Below are positions 9,116 through 17,648 of a DNA stretch of 64,000 bases, one piece after another (position 1 is the stretch's first letter; each line of letters starts with the position of its first letter). The stretch covers positions 1,612,764 to 1,676,763 of the forward strand of contig NZ_CP021378.1 in the NCBI RefSeq assembly GCF_002215495.1, read 5' to 3'. Both the position numbers and the translations under genes were made by a program. Source of the stretch: Porphyrobacter sp. CACIAM 03H1. Its GTDB lineage: Bacteria > Pseudomonadota > Alphaproteobacteria > Sphingomonadales > Sphingomonadaceae. Under the pieces are notes generated by a model. The model was not told the origin of the DNA. It worked only from the letters and a program-made list of their open reading frames with translations, and ran no database searches.

Positions 9116-9526
9116 ATGAAAAGCAAGTTCCTGTTGCCGCTGGCCTGCGCGGCGCTCGCGGGCGCCGTTGTCGTCGCACCGGCCGTCGCGCAGACCGTGT
9201 CGCGCATCACCTTCGCCAAGGGCAACGACAACGCCTCGGTCAAGGGCACGATCAAGGGCAAGGCCTATCGCGACTACAAGCTGGGCGTGGGCAACGGCCA
9301 GACCATGGCGGTGTCGCTGACCGGCAGCAGCTCGGTCAACTTCAACATCCTGCCGCCCGGCAGCAAGGGCGAGGCGGTCTACAACAGCTCGGTCGAGGGC
9401 AATGACGCGACCGGGATCAAGACGGTGAAGGGCGATTACACCATCCGCGTCTACCTGATGGGGGCCGCCGAAACCTCGGGCAAGGCCTATCCCTATCAGC
9501 TGAGCGTGGCGGTAGTGAATTTCTGA
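9116..9526 (+). CDS. Secreted PliG-like (g-type lysozyme inhibitor-like) protein
   Basis: A 136-residue exported protein. A Sec signal peptide (about residues 1-24) ends at a cleavage site after AVA. The mature part matches the beta-sandwich pattern of PliG-type inhibitors, including RITFAKGNDNASVKGTIKG and YTIRVYLMGAA near the C-terminus. The ATG at 9116 is preferred because AGGGGG lies 9 bp upstream (9101-9106); an earlier in-frame ATG at 9098 would place that sequence inside the gene. Members of this family protect peptidoglycan from host g-type lysozyme in some bacteria; in a free-living alphaproteobacterium the role may differ. The family call is from pattern memory, not a search. Confidence 0.65.
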   Translation: MKSKFLLPLACAALAGAVVVAPAVAQTVSRITFAKGNDNASVKGTIKGKAYRDYKLGVGNGQTMAVSLTGSSSVNFNILPPGSKGEAVYNSSVEGNDATGIKTVKGDYTIRVYLMGAAETSGKAYPYQLSVAVVNF

Positions 9527-9549
9527 TCCGTCTGGTCTAGTGGGGGCGG

Positions 9550-9975
9550 GTGACTGCTCCCACTACCTTCCCGGCCACCGCTCTGCCGAGTGCCGCGCGG
9601 ATCGCGCAGGTCCTGATCGCTGCCATCTTCCTGCTGCTCGGCGGCTGGGCGCTGCTGGCACCCGCAAACGTGATCGATCTCGCCATCGCACAACCCTTCC
9701 GCGACGAGGGCTTCCTGGCTCGTTTCGCCGTTGCCTGCTTCGGCGCACAGGCGGTGCTGTTCGGGCTGATGGCGCTGGCGGTGCGCTGGAGCGCGCGCGG
9801 CTTTCTCGTGTTCGCGCTGCTGCTCCTGCCGTTTTTCGGCTTCAACTACTGGTTTCACTACGAGGTGCCGGTGCTGACCAGCATCGGGATGCTCGACTTT
9901 GCCGGGAACGTGGTGATGCTGGCGTGCGCGCTCGTCGGCTGGCGGTCAGCGCGGATTGCGGAGCGACGGGCATGA
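9550..9975 (+). CDS. Small polytopic membrane protein of unknown function
   Basis: A 141-residue protein made almost entirely of four hydrophobic segments (about residues 14-36, 48-70, 78-98 and 108-128) separated by short loops. I recognise no catalytic motif. It starts with GTG at 9550 and its stop overlaps the ubiA start (ATGA at 9972-9975), so the two are translationally coupled. That suggests a role in or near quinone synthesis or the same membrane, but this is context only. Confidence 0.72.
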   Translation: MTAPTTFPATALPSAARIAQVLIAAIFLLLGGWALLAPANVIDLAIAQPFRDEGFLARFAVACFGAQAVLFGLMALAVRWSARGFLVFALLLLPFFGFNYWFHYEVPVLTSIGMLDFAGNVVMLACALVGWRSARIAERRA

Positions 9976-10880
9976 GCGAACAGATCGTCCCCGATACCGA
10001 GCACCGCGGCCTTGTCGCGCGCCTGCCGCAGCTTCCGCGTGACCTTGCGCTGCTGGCCCGCTTCGACCGCCCGATCGGCTGGTGGCTGCTGTTCTGGCCC
10101 TGCGTTTTCGGCGTGTGGCTGGCAGGCGCGGGGGTCCAGCCGGTGCTGCTCGCCTGGTTGCTTGCCGGCGCCATCGCGATGCGCGGGGCGGGATGCGTCT
10201 ACAACGATATCGTCGACGCCGATCTCGACCGGCAGGTGGCGCGTACCATGCTGCGTCCGGTGGCGAGCGGGCGGGTGACGAAGGGTCTCGCCTGGGGCTG
10301 GCTCGTCGCGCTCAGCCTTGTCGGCTTCCTGGTGCTGCTGCAACTGCGTTGGCAGGCGCAACTGGTGGCGCTTGCCAGCCTTGCGCTGGTTGCCGCCTAT
10401 CCCTTCATGAAGCGCATCACGTGGTGGCCGCAGGCGTGGCTGGGGATGGTGTTCAGCTGGGGCCTGCCGGTGGCTTGGGCCGAGCTGCGCTTCGACAACT
10501 GGGACGCGCTTGCGGCGGTCTATGCCGGGTGCATCTGCTGGGTGATCGGCTACGACACGATCTATGCCCTGCAGGACCGCGAGGACGACGCGATGGTCGG
10601 CATCCGTTCCTCGGCGCTGGCGATGGGCACGCGGGTCAGGGGCGGGATCGCGGCCTTCTATGCCGCCGCCGTGGGCCTGTGGGGCCTCGGCTTCTGGCTC
10701 TACCGCGCCGATCCGATCGCCTGCCTCGCGTTGCTGCCGGTGGCGGGGCACCTCGCCTGGCAGGTGGCGACCCTCGACCCGCAGGACCCCGCCAACCCGC
10801 TCGCCCGCTTCCGCGCCAACCGTACGGCGGGGGCGCTGATGGCGGCGGCCTGCTTCGTGGTCGGGAACGCCGGGGTCTAG
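9972..10880 (+). CDS. ubiA: 4-hydroxybenzoate polyprenyltransferase UbiA
   Basis: A 302-residue membrane prenyltransferase that attaches the polyprenyl tail to 4-hydroxybenzoate in ubiquinone synthesis. The Mg-diphosphate-binding motif NDIVDADLD is at residues 78-86 and a second aspartate-rich motif, YDTIYALQDREDD, lies near 196-208. About eight hydrophobic segments are visible and length fits the family (E. coli 290). The start overlaps the stop of the upstream small membrane protein. The frame is open further upstream, but that region belongs to the neighbour in another frame. It is 5 bp from the SRAP gene, probably in one transcript. Confidence 0.94.
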   Translation: MSEQIVPDTEHRGLVARLPQLPRDLALLARFDRPIGWWLLFWPCVFGVWLAGAGVQPVLLAWLLAGAIAMRGAGCVYNDIVDADLDRQVARTMLRPVASGRVTKGLAWGWLVALSLVGFLVLLQLRWQAQLVALASLALVAAYPFMKRITWWPQAWLGMVFSWGLPVAWAELRFDNWDALAAVYAGCICWVIGYDTIYALQDREDDAMVGIRSSALAMGTRVRGGIAAFYAAAVGLWGLGFWLYRADPIACLALLPVAGHLAWQVATLDPQDPANPLARFRANRTAGALMAAACFVVGNAGV

Positions 10881-10885
10881 GCGCG

Positions 10886-11530
10886 ATGTGCAATCTCTAC
10901 CGCATGACGAAGAACGCGAGCGAGGTCGCCGCGTGGTTCGATGCGGTGGAGGGGGCAAGGGGCGCGAACTTCGCGGCAGAGGTCTATCCGGGCTACACCG
11001 GCCTCGTCGTCGCCGAGGGGGCGGTGCGGGCGATGACTTGGGGCTTCCCGCTGGTGCTCAAGGGCGCGAAGGGCCAGCCCCTGAAGCCGAAGCCGGTGAA
11101 CAACGCGCGCTCCGACAAGCTCGCGACCGGGTTCTGGCGCCACGCCTTCGAGCATCGCCGCTGCCTGATCCCGCTCGAGGCCTGGGGCGAGGCCGAGGGG
11201 CCGAAGGGCCGGATGACCCGCACCTGGCTGTCGCTTCCCGACCGGCCCCTGTTCGCCGCGGCCGGCGTGTGGCGGCCTTCGGAGGAATGGGGCGATTGCT
11301 ATTCGATGGTGATGACCGCCAGCGAAGGCACCGATGCCGCTGCCGTGCACGAACGCATGCCGGTGCTGCTCGCGCCCTCGGATCAAGCGCGCTGGCTCGA
11401 AGCGTCGCCGCAGGACGCCTTCGCCCTGTGCCGCGCATGGGCGGGGCCGCTGGCGATCGAGCGCACCGGCGACCCTTGGGGCAAGGCTGCCGCCCCTGCG
11501 CCCGCCCTGCAGCAGCCGGGGCTGTTCTAG
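10886..11530 (+). CDS. SOS response-associated peptidase (SRAP/HMCES/YedK family)
   Basis: A 214-residue SRAP-domain protein that forms a covalent thiazolidine link to abasic sites in single-stranded DNA through its N-terminal cysteine, shielding them during replication. All expected residues are present: Cys2 after the initiator Met, Asn73 in NNARSD, Glu98 in IPLEAW and His155 in VHERMPVLL, matching Cys2, Asn75, Glu105 and His160 of E. coli YedK. The start is fixed by the need for Cys at position 2. The last four bases overlap the convergent VOC gene. Confidence 0.93.
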   Translation: MCNLYRMTKNASEVAAWFDAVEGARGANFAAEVYPGYTGLVVAEGAVRAMTWGFPLVLKGAKGQPLKPKPVNNARSDKLATGFWRHAFEHRRCLIPLEAWGEAEGPKGRMTRTWLSLPDRPLFAAAGVWRPSEEWGDCYSMVMTASEGTDAAAVHERMPVLLAPSDQARWLEASPQDAFALCRAWAGPLAIERTGDPWGKAAAPAPALQQPGLF

Positions 11531-11898
11531 GCGTAGCTCACTATCTCGAACTCGATCCCGTCCCAGTCGAAGAAGTAGAACCGCCGTCCGGGTTCGTAAT
11601 CGGCATGGTTGAAGGATTCGAGCCCGGCCGCCGTCACCACCGCTTCGGCCGCATCCAGATCGTCGACCACCAGCCCGACATGATTGAGCGGCACGCCCTT
11701 GGCGAACGGCCGGGGCACGGTGCCGCGGGTGTAGACCGCGATGTAATCGTCGTCGCCACCGACATGGATGGTCTCCCCGCCAAGCTGGGAGGGCCCGCGC
11801 CACCGGATGCGCCAGCCCATCAATTGCGCGAGCAGCGCGGCGCTCCTGTCGATGTCGCTGACGGTGATGTTGACGTGTTCGAGATGTCCGGAGGGCAT
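11527..11898 (-). CDS. VOC (glyoxalase/bleomycin-resistance) family protein, likely SoxR target
   Basis: A 123-residue vicinal-oxygen-chelate protein. It opens with LEHVNITVSDIDRSAALLAQ, has LNHVGLVVDDLDAAEAVV in the second half and ends with FYFFDWDGIEFEIVSY. His7 and the central His of LNHVG, with a C-terminal Glu, are candidate metal ligands. Members include glyoxalases, ring-cleaving dioxygenases and antibiotic-binding proteins; the substrate is unclear. It is divergent from soxR, and the SoxR-type dyad between them has its better -35 sequence (TTGACC) on this gene's strand, so redox-cycler induction is likely. Confidence 0.85.
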   Translation of the reverse strand: MPSGHLEHVNITVSDIDRSAALLAQLMGWRIRWRGPSQLGGETIHVGGDDDYIAVYTRGTVPRPFAKGVPLNHVGLVVDDLDAAEAVVTAAGLESFNHADYEPGRRFYFFDWDGIEFEIVSYA

Positions 11899-11974
11899 GG
11901 CAGAAGTCCTTTCGCAATGTGCCGACGCGCACCTGAAAAAGGCGGTGCGAATCGACGAACTTGCCGAAGGTGCA

Positions 11975-11994
11975 ATCTCAACCTAACTTGAGGT
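11975..11994. promoter_or_regulatory. SoxR operator in the soxR/VOC intergenic region
   Basis: The half-sites ATCTCAACCT and AACTTGAGGT form an imperfect 20 bp dyad, 7 of 10 positions complementary. The right half equals the AACTTGAGG half of the classical SoxR box. Read on the minus strand it directly follows TTGACC, the usual -35 overlap of SoxR-activated promoters with an over-long spacer. It lies 76 bp before the VOC start and 24 bp before soxR, so it can serve activation of the VOC gene and autoregulation of soxR. Confidence 0.75.
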
Positions 11995-12018
11995 CAAGCT
12001 TTATCGGAGAGCTCCTGC

Positions 12019-12477
12019 ATGGCCGCCGCCCGCCGCCCGAAATCGACCGACCTGCTCACCATCGGCGAGATCGCGCGCCGCACCGGCCTCAGTGTGTCGG
12101 CGATCCGGTTCTACGAGGAGCGGGGCCTGATCGAGCCGGTGCGTACCGGCGGCAACCAGCGGCGCTTCCCGCGCTCGGACATCCGCCGCCTCAGCTTCAT
12201 CCTGATCGCCCAGCGGCTCGGCCTCTCGCTCGGCGAGATCGAGGCCGAGCTTGGGCGGCTTCCGCATGGCCGCACGCCGACGACACCCGACTGGGAGGCG
12301 ATCAGCGGCGCAGTCCGGGCGCGGCTCGATCAGCGCATCGCCGAGCTCGTCCGCACCCGCGACCGGCTCGACGGCTGCATCGGCTGCGGCTGCCTGAGCC
12401 TTTCCCATTGCGCGATCTGGAACCCCGGCGACGAACTGGGCGCGCAGGGACCGGGGCCGCGCAAGCTGCTGGCCTGA
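12019..12477 (+). CDS. soxR: Redox-sensitive transcriptional activator SoxR
   Basis: A 152-residue MerR-family regulator. The N-terminal winged helix-turn-helix is LTIGEIARRTGLSVSAIRFY (about residues 14-33), followed by a dimerisation helix. The C-terminal [2Fe-2S] ligands are Cys120, Cys123, Cys125 and Cys131 in CIGCGCLSLSHCAIWNP, the same spacing as Cys119-122-124-130 of E. coli SoxR. Redox-cycling compounds oxidise the cluster and the protein then untwists its operator. soxS is absent, as usual outside enteric bacteria, so SoxR should act directly on neighbours such as the VOC gene. Confidence 0.95.
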   Translation: MAAARRPKSTDLLTIGEIARRTGLSVSAIRFYEERGLIEPVRTGGNQRRFPRSDIRRLSFILIAQRLGLSLGEIEAELGRLPHGRTPTTPDWEAISGAVRARLDQRIAELVRTRDRLDGCIGCGCLSLSHCAIWNPGDELGAQGPGPRKLLA

Positions 12478-12610
12478 ACCCCGCACCGCCGACTGCGGTC
12501 GACGAACGGCAATCACCTTCGATCAATCGCCGGTGCCGCTCCACCAAACCGGCTTTAACTCCGCGCGGCCCGCGTTACCATGCAAAGGATTGAAACAGGG
12601 GCCTCCTTCC

Positions 12611-13501
12611 ATGCTCGAACTTGCCGGCGTCAGCCACACCTATCCCAACGGCACCCGCGCGCTCGACGATGTGACGCTGTCGATCCCCAAGGGGATGTTC
12701 GGCCTGCTCGGCCCCAATGGCGCGGGCAAGTCGACGCTGATGCGCACCATCGCCACGCTCCAGGCACCCACCCACGGAAGCATCCGTTTCGGCGACATCG
12801 ACGTGCTGGCCGAGCCCGATCGCCTGCGCCGCACGCTGGGCTACCTGCCGCAGGATTTCGGCGTCTATCCGCGCATTTCGGCGCAGGCGATGCTCGATCA
12901 CATGGCGGTGCTCAAGGGCGTGACCGCCGCGGGCGAGCGCAAGGCGATGGTCGAGCACCTGCTCAACCAGACCAACCTGTGGGCCGTGCGCGGCAAGGCA
13001 ATTGCAGGCTTTTCGGGCGGGATGCGCCAGCGTTTCGGCATTGCGCAGGCACTGATCGGCGATCCGCAGCTGATCATCGTGGATGAACCCACCGCCGGCC
13101 TCGACCCGGAAGAGCGCAACCGTTTCCTCAACCTGCTCGCCGGGATCGGGGAGAACGTGGTGGTGATCCTCTCGACCCACATCGTCGACGACGTCGCCGA
13201 CCTGTGCCCGCGCATGGCGGTGCTCGCCGGGGGCAAGGTGCGGCTGGAAGGCGCGCCGCTCGAACTGATCCGCCAGACGCAGGGGCAGGTGTGGCAAAAG
13301 ACCGTGCCGCACACCGAGCTGCCCGACATGCAGGCGCGATACGAGGTCATCTCGCACCGCTTCTTCGCCGGCGAGATCGTGGTCCACGTGCTCAGCGACA
13401 CCCAGCCTGAAGGCTTCGCGCCTGTCAGCGGCGGGCTGGAGGACGTGTATTTCGCCACGCTCGCGCAAACCCGTCGCGCCCCTGCCGCCGCTGCGGCCTG
13501 A
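12611..13501 (+). CDS. ABC transporter ATP-binding protein
   Basis: A 296-residue ABC-2-type ATPase. Walker A GPNGAGKST is at residues 34-42, the signature FSGGMRQRFGIAQAL follows, and Walker B LIIVDEPTAGLDP precedes the switch region with STHIVDD. The ATG at 12611 is chosen because it begins the conserved beta-strand (MLELAGVSHTYPNG) and has AGGGG 9 bp upstream. It is 14 bp from the permease/peptidase gene and surely provides its energy-coupling subunit. The exported or imported substrate is not known. Confidence 0.92.
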   Translation: MLELAGVSHTYPNGTRALDDVTLSIPKGMFGLLGPNGAGKSTLMRTIATLQAPTHGSIRFGDIDVLAEPDRLRRTLGYLPQDFGVYPRISAQAMLDHMAVLKGVTAAGERKAMVEHLLNQTNLWAVRGKAIAGFSGGMRQRFGIAQALIGDPQLIIVDEPTAGLDPEERNRFLNLLAGIGENVVVILSTHIVDDVADLCPRMAVLAGGKVRLEGAPLELIRQTQGQVWQKTVPHTELPDMQARYEVISHRFFAGEIVVHVLSDTQPEGFAPVSGGLEDVYFATLAQTRRAPAAAAA

Positions 13502-13515
13502 GAGGAGCGCGCATC

Positions 13516-16500
13516 ATGCTGACGGCCCGCCTCGCCGCATTCGAAATCCGCTACCAGCTCCGCAATCCGGTGTTCTGGGTATCGGTCGCTATCTTCTTCC
13601 TCCTGGGGTTCGGCCTCAGCGCCAGCGATAATGTCAGCTTCGGCGCGCCCGGCGCGGTGAACGAGAATTCGCCCTATACCGTGACGCTGGCGACCGCGGT
13701 GTTCGCGACCTTCTACCTCTTCGTCATCACGGCCTTCGTCGCCAATGCGGTGGTGCGCGACGATGCGACCGGCTTCGGACCGATGATCCGCGCCACCCCG
13801 GTGGGGCGGACGAGCTTCCTTGCCGGACGCTTCATCGGCGGGCTGGCGATCGCGATCCTTGGCTATGTCGCGATTCCCGCCGGGATCGCGCTCGGCGCAG
13901 CGATGCCGTGGGTCGATGCCGAGACGGTGGGGCCAAACAGCCTTGCGCTCTACGCCTGGCCGTTCCTCGTCATTGCCGTCCCCAACCTGATCCTGTCGGC
14001 CGCGTTCCTGTTCAGCCTTGCAACGCTCACCCGGTCGATGCTGGCGAGCTATATCGGCGTGCTGGTGCTGGTGATGGGCTATCTTGCGGTCAGCATCATC
14101 CTGTCGGCCGATCCGTCGATGCAGGACGTGGTCGCGCGCTACGAGCCGCTCGGCACCGGCGCGATTTCCGAGGTCGCGCGTTACTGGACTGCGGCAGAGA
14201 TGAACACGCGCGCCGTTCCGCTGGAAGGCAACCTGCTGTTCAACCGCATCTTCGTGCTGGGCCTGTCGGCGGTGTTCCTCGGCATCGCCTGGCTGCGCTT
14301 CAGCATGACCGAGCGCGCGCCGTCGCGCTGGCAGCAGCGCCGGCTGGCACGGCAGGCGGCCAAGGTCGCCAGGGCCGAGCGCGTCGCGCCGCGCGCGCTG
14401 ACCGCGCCCGTCGCCCGCCGCTTCGGCTCCGGCCATGCGCTCGCCACCTTCTGGCTGCGGCTGCGCGCCGAGGTGATGTTCGTGCTGAAGAGCCCGGGCC
14501 TGATCGTCCTGCTGCTCATCTCGGTCGCCTTTGCGACGCTCAACCTCGTCTTTTCCGAGACCGCCTACGGCACGCCGTCCTACCCGCTGACGGCCAATGT
14601 CATCGAGACGGTGATCAGCAGCGCCGCGCTGTTCAGCCTGATCGTCGCCGTGTTCTACGGCGGGGAACTGGTGTGGCGCGAACGCGACGTGAAGATGGGC
14701 GAGATCATCGACGCGACCCCCGTTCCTGCATGGGCGATGTTCGTGCCCAAGATCCTCGCCATTTTTACCGTTTTGCTGGCCATGGCGATGGCGGGGATGG
14801 CGACGGGCGTACTCTACCAGCTGGGCAAGGGCGCAGGATCGATCGACTATGGCCTGTACCTTTCGGCCTATGTGCTCCCGCAGAGCGTAGACCTGCTGCT
14901 GCTGGCTGTGCTGGCGGTGTTCTTCCAGGTGCTCAGCCCCAACAAGTATGTCGGCTGGGGCCTGTTCCTGGCGTGGTTCCTGGCCCGCATCTTCATGTCG
15001 AACCTCGGCTATTCGAACATCCTCTACAATTACGCGGGTACCCCGTCCGAGCCGCTCTCCGACATGAACGGCACCGGCGGCTTCTGGGTGGGGGCGGCGA
15101 TCGCCCGCACCTACTGGGCGGCGTTCGCCGTGCTGCTGCTGGTCTTCGCCCACTGGGCATGGCCGCGCGGCACCGTGGTCGCGGTGGTCCCGCGGCTCAA
15201 GGGCATCGCGCGGCGCACGGGTCTCGCTTCTGGCGGCATCGCGGTCGCGGCGGTCGCGGTGATGGCGGGCACCGGCCTCGTCATCCACCGCAACATCAAC
15301 GAGCTCAACACCTTCGAGACTTCCGACCAGGCCGAGGAGCGTCTCGCCGACTACGAGCGCAAATATCTCAAATACGAGACCCTGCCGCGCCCCGTCGTCA
15401 CAGATGTCGTCTTCGATGTCGCGATCTATCCTGACGAGCGGCGCATGAAGGTGACGGGCAGCTATGCCCTGCGCAACGACAGCGGCGTTCCGATCAGCGA
15501 ACTGCACGTGCGGCAGGGCGATGAGGGCGCGGAATTCACCCGTCTCGACATCGCAGGCGCAAGGCTGGCGAGCCACGACAAGGTCCACCTCTACCGCATC
15601 TACCGCTTCGACACCCCGCTCGAGCCCGGCGCGACGGTGCGGCTCGACTTCGCCAGCGATGTCTGGCGGCGCGGCTTTGCCAACGACGGGGCGGCGACCG
15701 ATCTGGTCGACAACGGCACCTTCGTGAACAACTACACCTTCGCGCCCATCATCGGGATGGACCGGCGCGGCCTGTTGCAGGATCGCACCGCGCGGCGGCG
15801 GCAGGGCCTGCCGGCCGAGCTGCGCATGGCGAAGCTCGAGGACACCCGCGCGCAGGCGGGCAACTACATCGGCGCCGACTGGGTCAATTCGCGCATCACC
15901 GTCAGCACCGCGGCCGATCAGGTTCCGATCGCGCCGGGCAACAAGCTGTCCGACGAGGTCAAGGGCAATCGCCGCATCGCGGTGTTCAAGAGCCCCGCAC
16001 CGATCCTCAACTTCTTCTCGGTGCAATCCGCGCGCTATGCCGTGGCCGAGGAGCAGGTCGGGCCGGTGCTGCTCAGCGTTTACCACGATCCGCGCCACGC
16101 GTGGAACGTGCCGGCGATGCAGAAGGCGCTGAAGACCAGCCTTGCCTATTACGAGCGCAATTTCGGCCCCTACCAGTTCGGCTATGCGCGGATCATCGAG
16201 TTCCCGGGGTATGACAGCTTCGCGCAGGCTTTCGCTGGGACGATGCCCTATTCGGAAAGCATCGGCTTTGCCGCCGACGTGCGCGATCCCGAGACGATCG
16301 ACTACGTCTCTTACATCACCGCGCACGAGGTTGGGCACCAGTACTGGGCGCACCAGGTGATCGGCGCGAACATGCAGGGCCAGACGCTGCTGTCGGAAAC
16401 GCTGGCGCAGTATTCCGCGCTGATGGTGATGAAAGAGCTCTATGGCGAGGACAAGATCCGCCGCTTCCTGAAGTTCGAGCTCGACCGCTACCTTTCGGGC

Positions 16501-17112
16501 CGCAAGGGCGACCCGCTGCCCGAACAGCCGCTCTACCGGGTCGAGAACCAGCAGCATATCCACTACCAGAAGGGCAGCCTCGTGATGTACCTGCTGCAGG
16601 AGCGGCTGGGCGAGAATGCGGTCAACCGCGCGCTGGCGCGGCTGGTGGCGAAGTATCGCTTCAAGGGCGCGCCCTATCCGCGCAGCCTCGACCTCCTCGG
16701 CGAACTGCGCAAGGAGGCGAAATCGGCGGAGGATCAGGCGCTGATCACCGACCTGTTCGAGAAGATCACGATCTATGATCTGAAGGCGACCGAAGCCGCC
16801 AGCACGAAGCGCGCCGATGGCAGGTGGGTGACGCGGATCACGATCGAGGCGGGCAAGTTCTACGCCGACGGCAAGGGTGTCGAGACGCCCGCGCCGCTCG
16901 CCGAGAGCATCGAGGTCGGCCTGTTCACCGACCGGCCCGGCAGCGGTGCCTTCGACAAGGCGGCGGTGCTGTCGATGCAGCGCATGCCGGTGCGGGCGGG
17001 CAAGCAGGTGATCGAGGTGGTGACCGCGAAGAAGCCGGTTTTCGCCGGGATCGACCCCTACAACTTCTACATCGACCGGGATTCGGACGACAACCTGGTG
17101 GAGGTCAGCTAG
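13516..17112 (+). CDS. ABC transporter permease fused to M1-family aminopeptidase
   Basis: A 1198-residue fusion. The first ~590 residues hold two sets of ABC-2-type membrane segments, beginning with a helix at about residues 20-40 and including a cluster between 330 and 580. The rest is a soluble M1-like metallopeptidase, probably periplasmic. The zinc motif HEVGH is at 937-941 with Glu938 as catalyst; the third ligand is Glu961 in LLSETLAQY. Nineteen residues lie between the motif and that Glu, one more than in classical M1 enzymes. The usual GxMEN exopeptidase loop is replaced by a different segment before YSESIGF. This architecture is known in Bacteroidetes and Sphingomonadales, but its substrate is not. 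The last four bases overlap the convergent phosphatase gene. Confidence 0.9.
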   Translation: MLTARLAAFEIRYQLRNPVFWVSVAIFFLLGFGLSASDNVSFGAPGAVNENSPYTVTLATAVFATFYLFVITAFVANAVVRDDATGFGPMIRATPVGRTSFLAGRFIGGLAIAILGYVAIPAGIALGAAMPWVDAETVGPNSLALYAWPFLVIAVPNLILSAAFLFSLATLTRSMLASYIGVLVLVMGYLAVSIILSADPSMQDVVARYEPLGTGAISEVARYWTAAEMNTRAVPLEGNLLFNRIFVLGLSAVFLGIAWLRFSMTERAPSRWQQRRLARQAAKVARAERVAPRALTAPVARRFGSGHALATFWLRLRAEVMFVLKSPGLIVLLLISVAFATLNLVFSETAYGTPSYPLTANVIETVISSAALFSLIVAVFYGGELVWRERDVKMGEIIDATPVPAWAMFVPKILAIFTVLLAMAMAGMATGVLYQLGKGAGSIDYGLYLSAYVLPQSVDLLLLAVLAVFFQVLSPNKYVGWGLFLAWFLARIFMSNLGYSNILYNYAGTPSEPLSDMNGTGGFWVGAAIARTYWAAFAVLLLVFAHWAWPRGTVVAVVPRLKGIARRTGLASGGIAVAAVAVMAGTGLVIHRNINELNTFETSDQAEERLADYERKYLKYETLPRPVVTDVVFDVAIYPDERRMKVTGSYALRNDSGVPISELHVRQGDEGAEFTRLDIAGARLASHDKVHLYRIYRFDTPLEPGATVRLDFASDVWRRGFANDGAATDLVDNGTFVNNYTFAPIIGMDRRGLLQDRTARRRQGLPAELRMAKLEDTRAQAGNYIGADWVNSRITVSTAADQVPIAPGNKLSDEVKGNRRIAVFKSPAPILNFFSVQSARYAVAEEQVGPVLLSVYHDPRHAWNVPAMQKALKTSLAYYERNFGPYQFGYARIIEFPGYDSFAQAFAGTMPYSESIGFAADVRDPETIDYVSYITAHEVGHQYWAHQVIGANMQGQTLLSETLAQYSALMVMKELYGEDKIRRFLKFELDRYLSGRKGDPLPEQPLYRVENQQHIHYQKGSLVMYLLQERLGENAVNRALARLVAKYRFKGAPYPRSLDLLGELRKEAKSAEDQALITDLFEKITIYDLKATEAASTKRADGRWVTRITIEAGKFYADGKGVETPAPLAESIEVGLFTDRPGSGAFDKAAVLSMQRMPVRAGKQVIEVVTAKKPVFAGIDPYNFYIDRDSDDNLVEVS

Positions 17113-17648
17113 AACTCCGGCCCCAGATCGGGGTCGAGATCGCGGGGGCGCGCGAAATGGACGAGCTCGGCGCAGTAGCGTTTCAGCTCGCTCCAGTGCG
17201 CCACGTCGCATTCGAGCACGGCATAGGCGGCGGTCGGGAACTTGACGACCGCCTCCTTGAACAGGGCGTTCTCCTTGCCCGGGGCGACCAGTTCCAGCAG
17301 CACGTCCTGAAGGCCCGGATTGTGGCCCGAAATGAGGATCGCCTGCGCCTCCTCGTCGCCCGTGCCGGCATGGGCCTCGATGGTCTCCACGATGGTGTCG
17401 AAGCTGGCGAGGTAGAGCCGCTGGTCGTAGATCGGCTCGATCTCGGGCAGAGCGCCCTCCAGCGTGAGCTTCACCCGTACCGCAGGGCTGGCGATCAGCT
17501 TGTCCCACCGGATGCCGTGATCGCGGATGTGCCTGCCGATCAGCTCCGCGCCCTTGCGGCCGCGGGCGTTGAGGCCGCGGTCGAAATCGCGCTGGCTCGT
17601 GTCGTCCCAGTCCGACTTGGCGTGGCGCAGGAGACCGAGAATCTTCAT
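17109..17648 (-). CDS. SixA-type histidine phosphatase
   Basis: A 179-residue branch-2 histidine phosphatase. The phosphohistidine loop LLRHAKSDW puts His9 as the nucleophile. The second catalytic His is in LISGHNPGLQD near residue 109, and ASPAVRVKLT holds a conserved Arg. SixA dephosphorylates His-containing phosphotransfer domains or PTS phosphocarriers in E. coli; the relevant partner here is unknown. Its ATG overlaps the helicase stop (ATGA), so it is translated after the helicase. Confidence 0.88.
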   Translation of the reverse strand: MKILGLLRHAKSDWDDTSQRDFDRGLNARGRKGAELIGRHIRDHGIRWDKLIASPAVRVKLTLEGALPEIEPIYDQRLYLASFDTIVETIEAHAGTGDEEAQAILISGHNPGLQDVLLELVAPGKENALFKEAVVKFPTAAYAVLECDVAHWSELKRYCAELVHFARPRDLDPDLGPEF

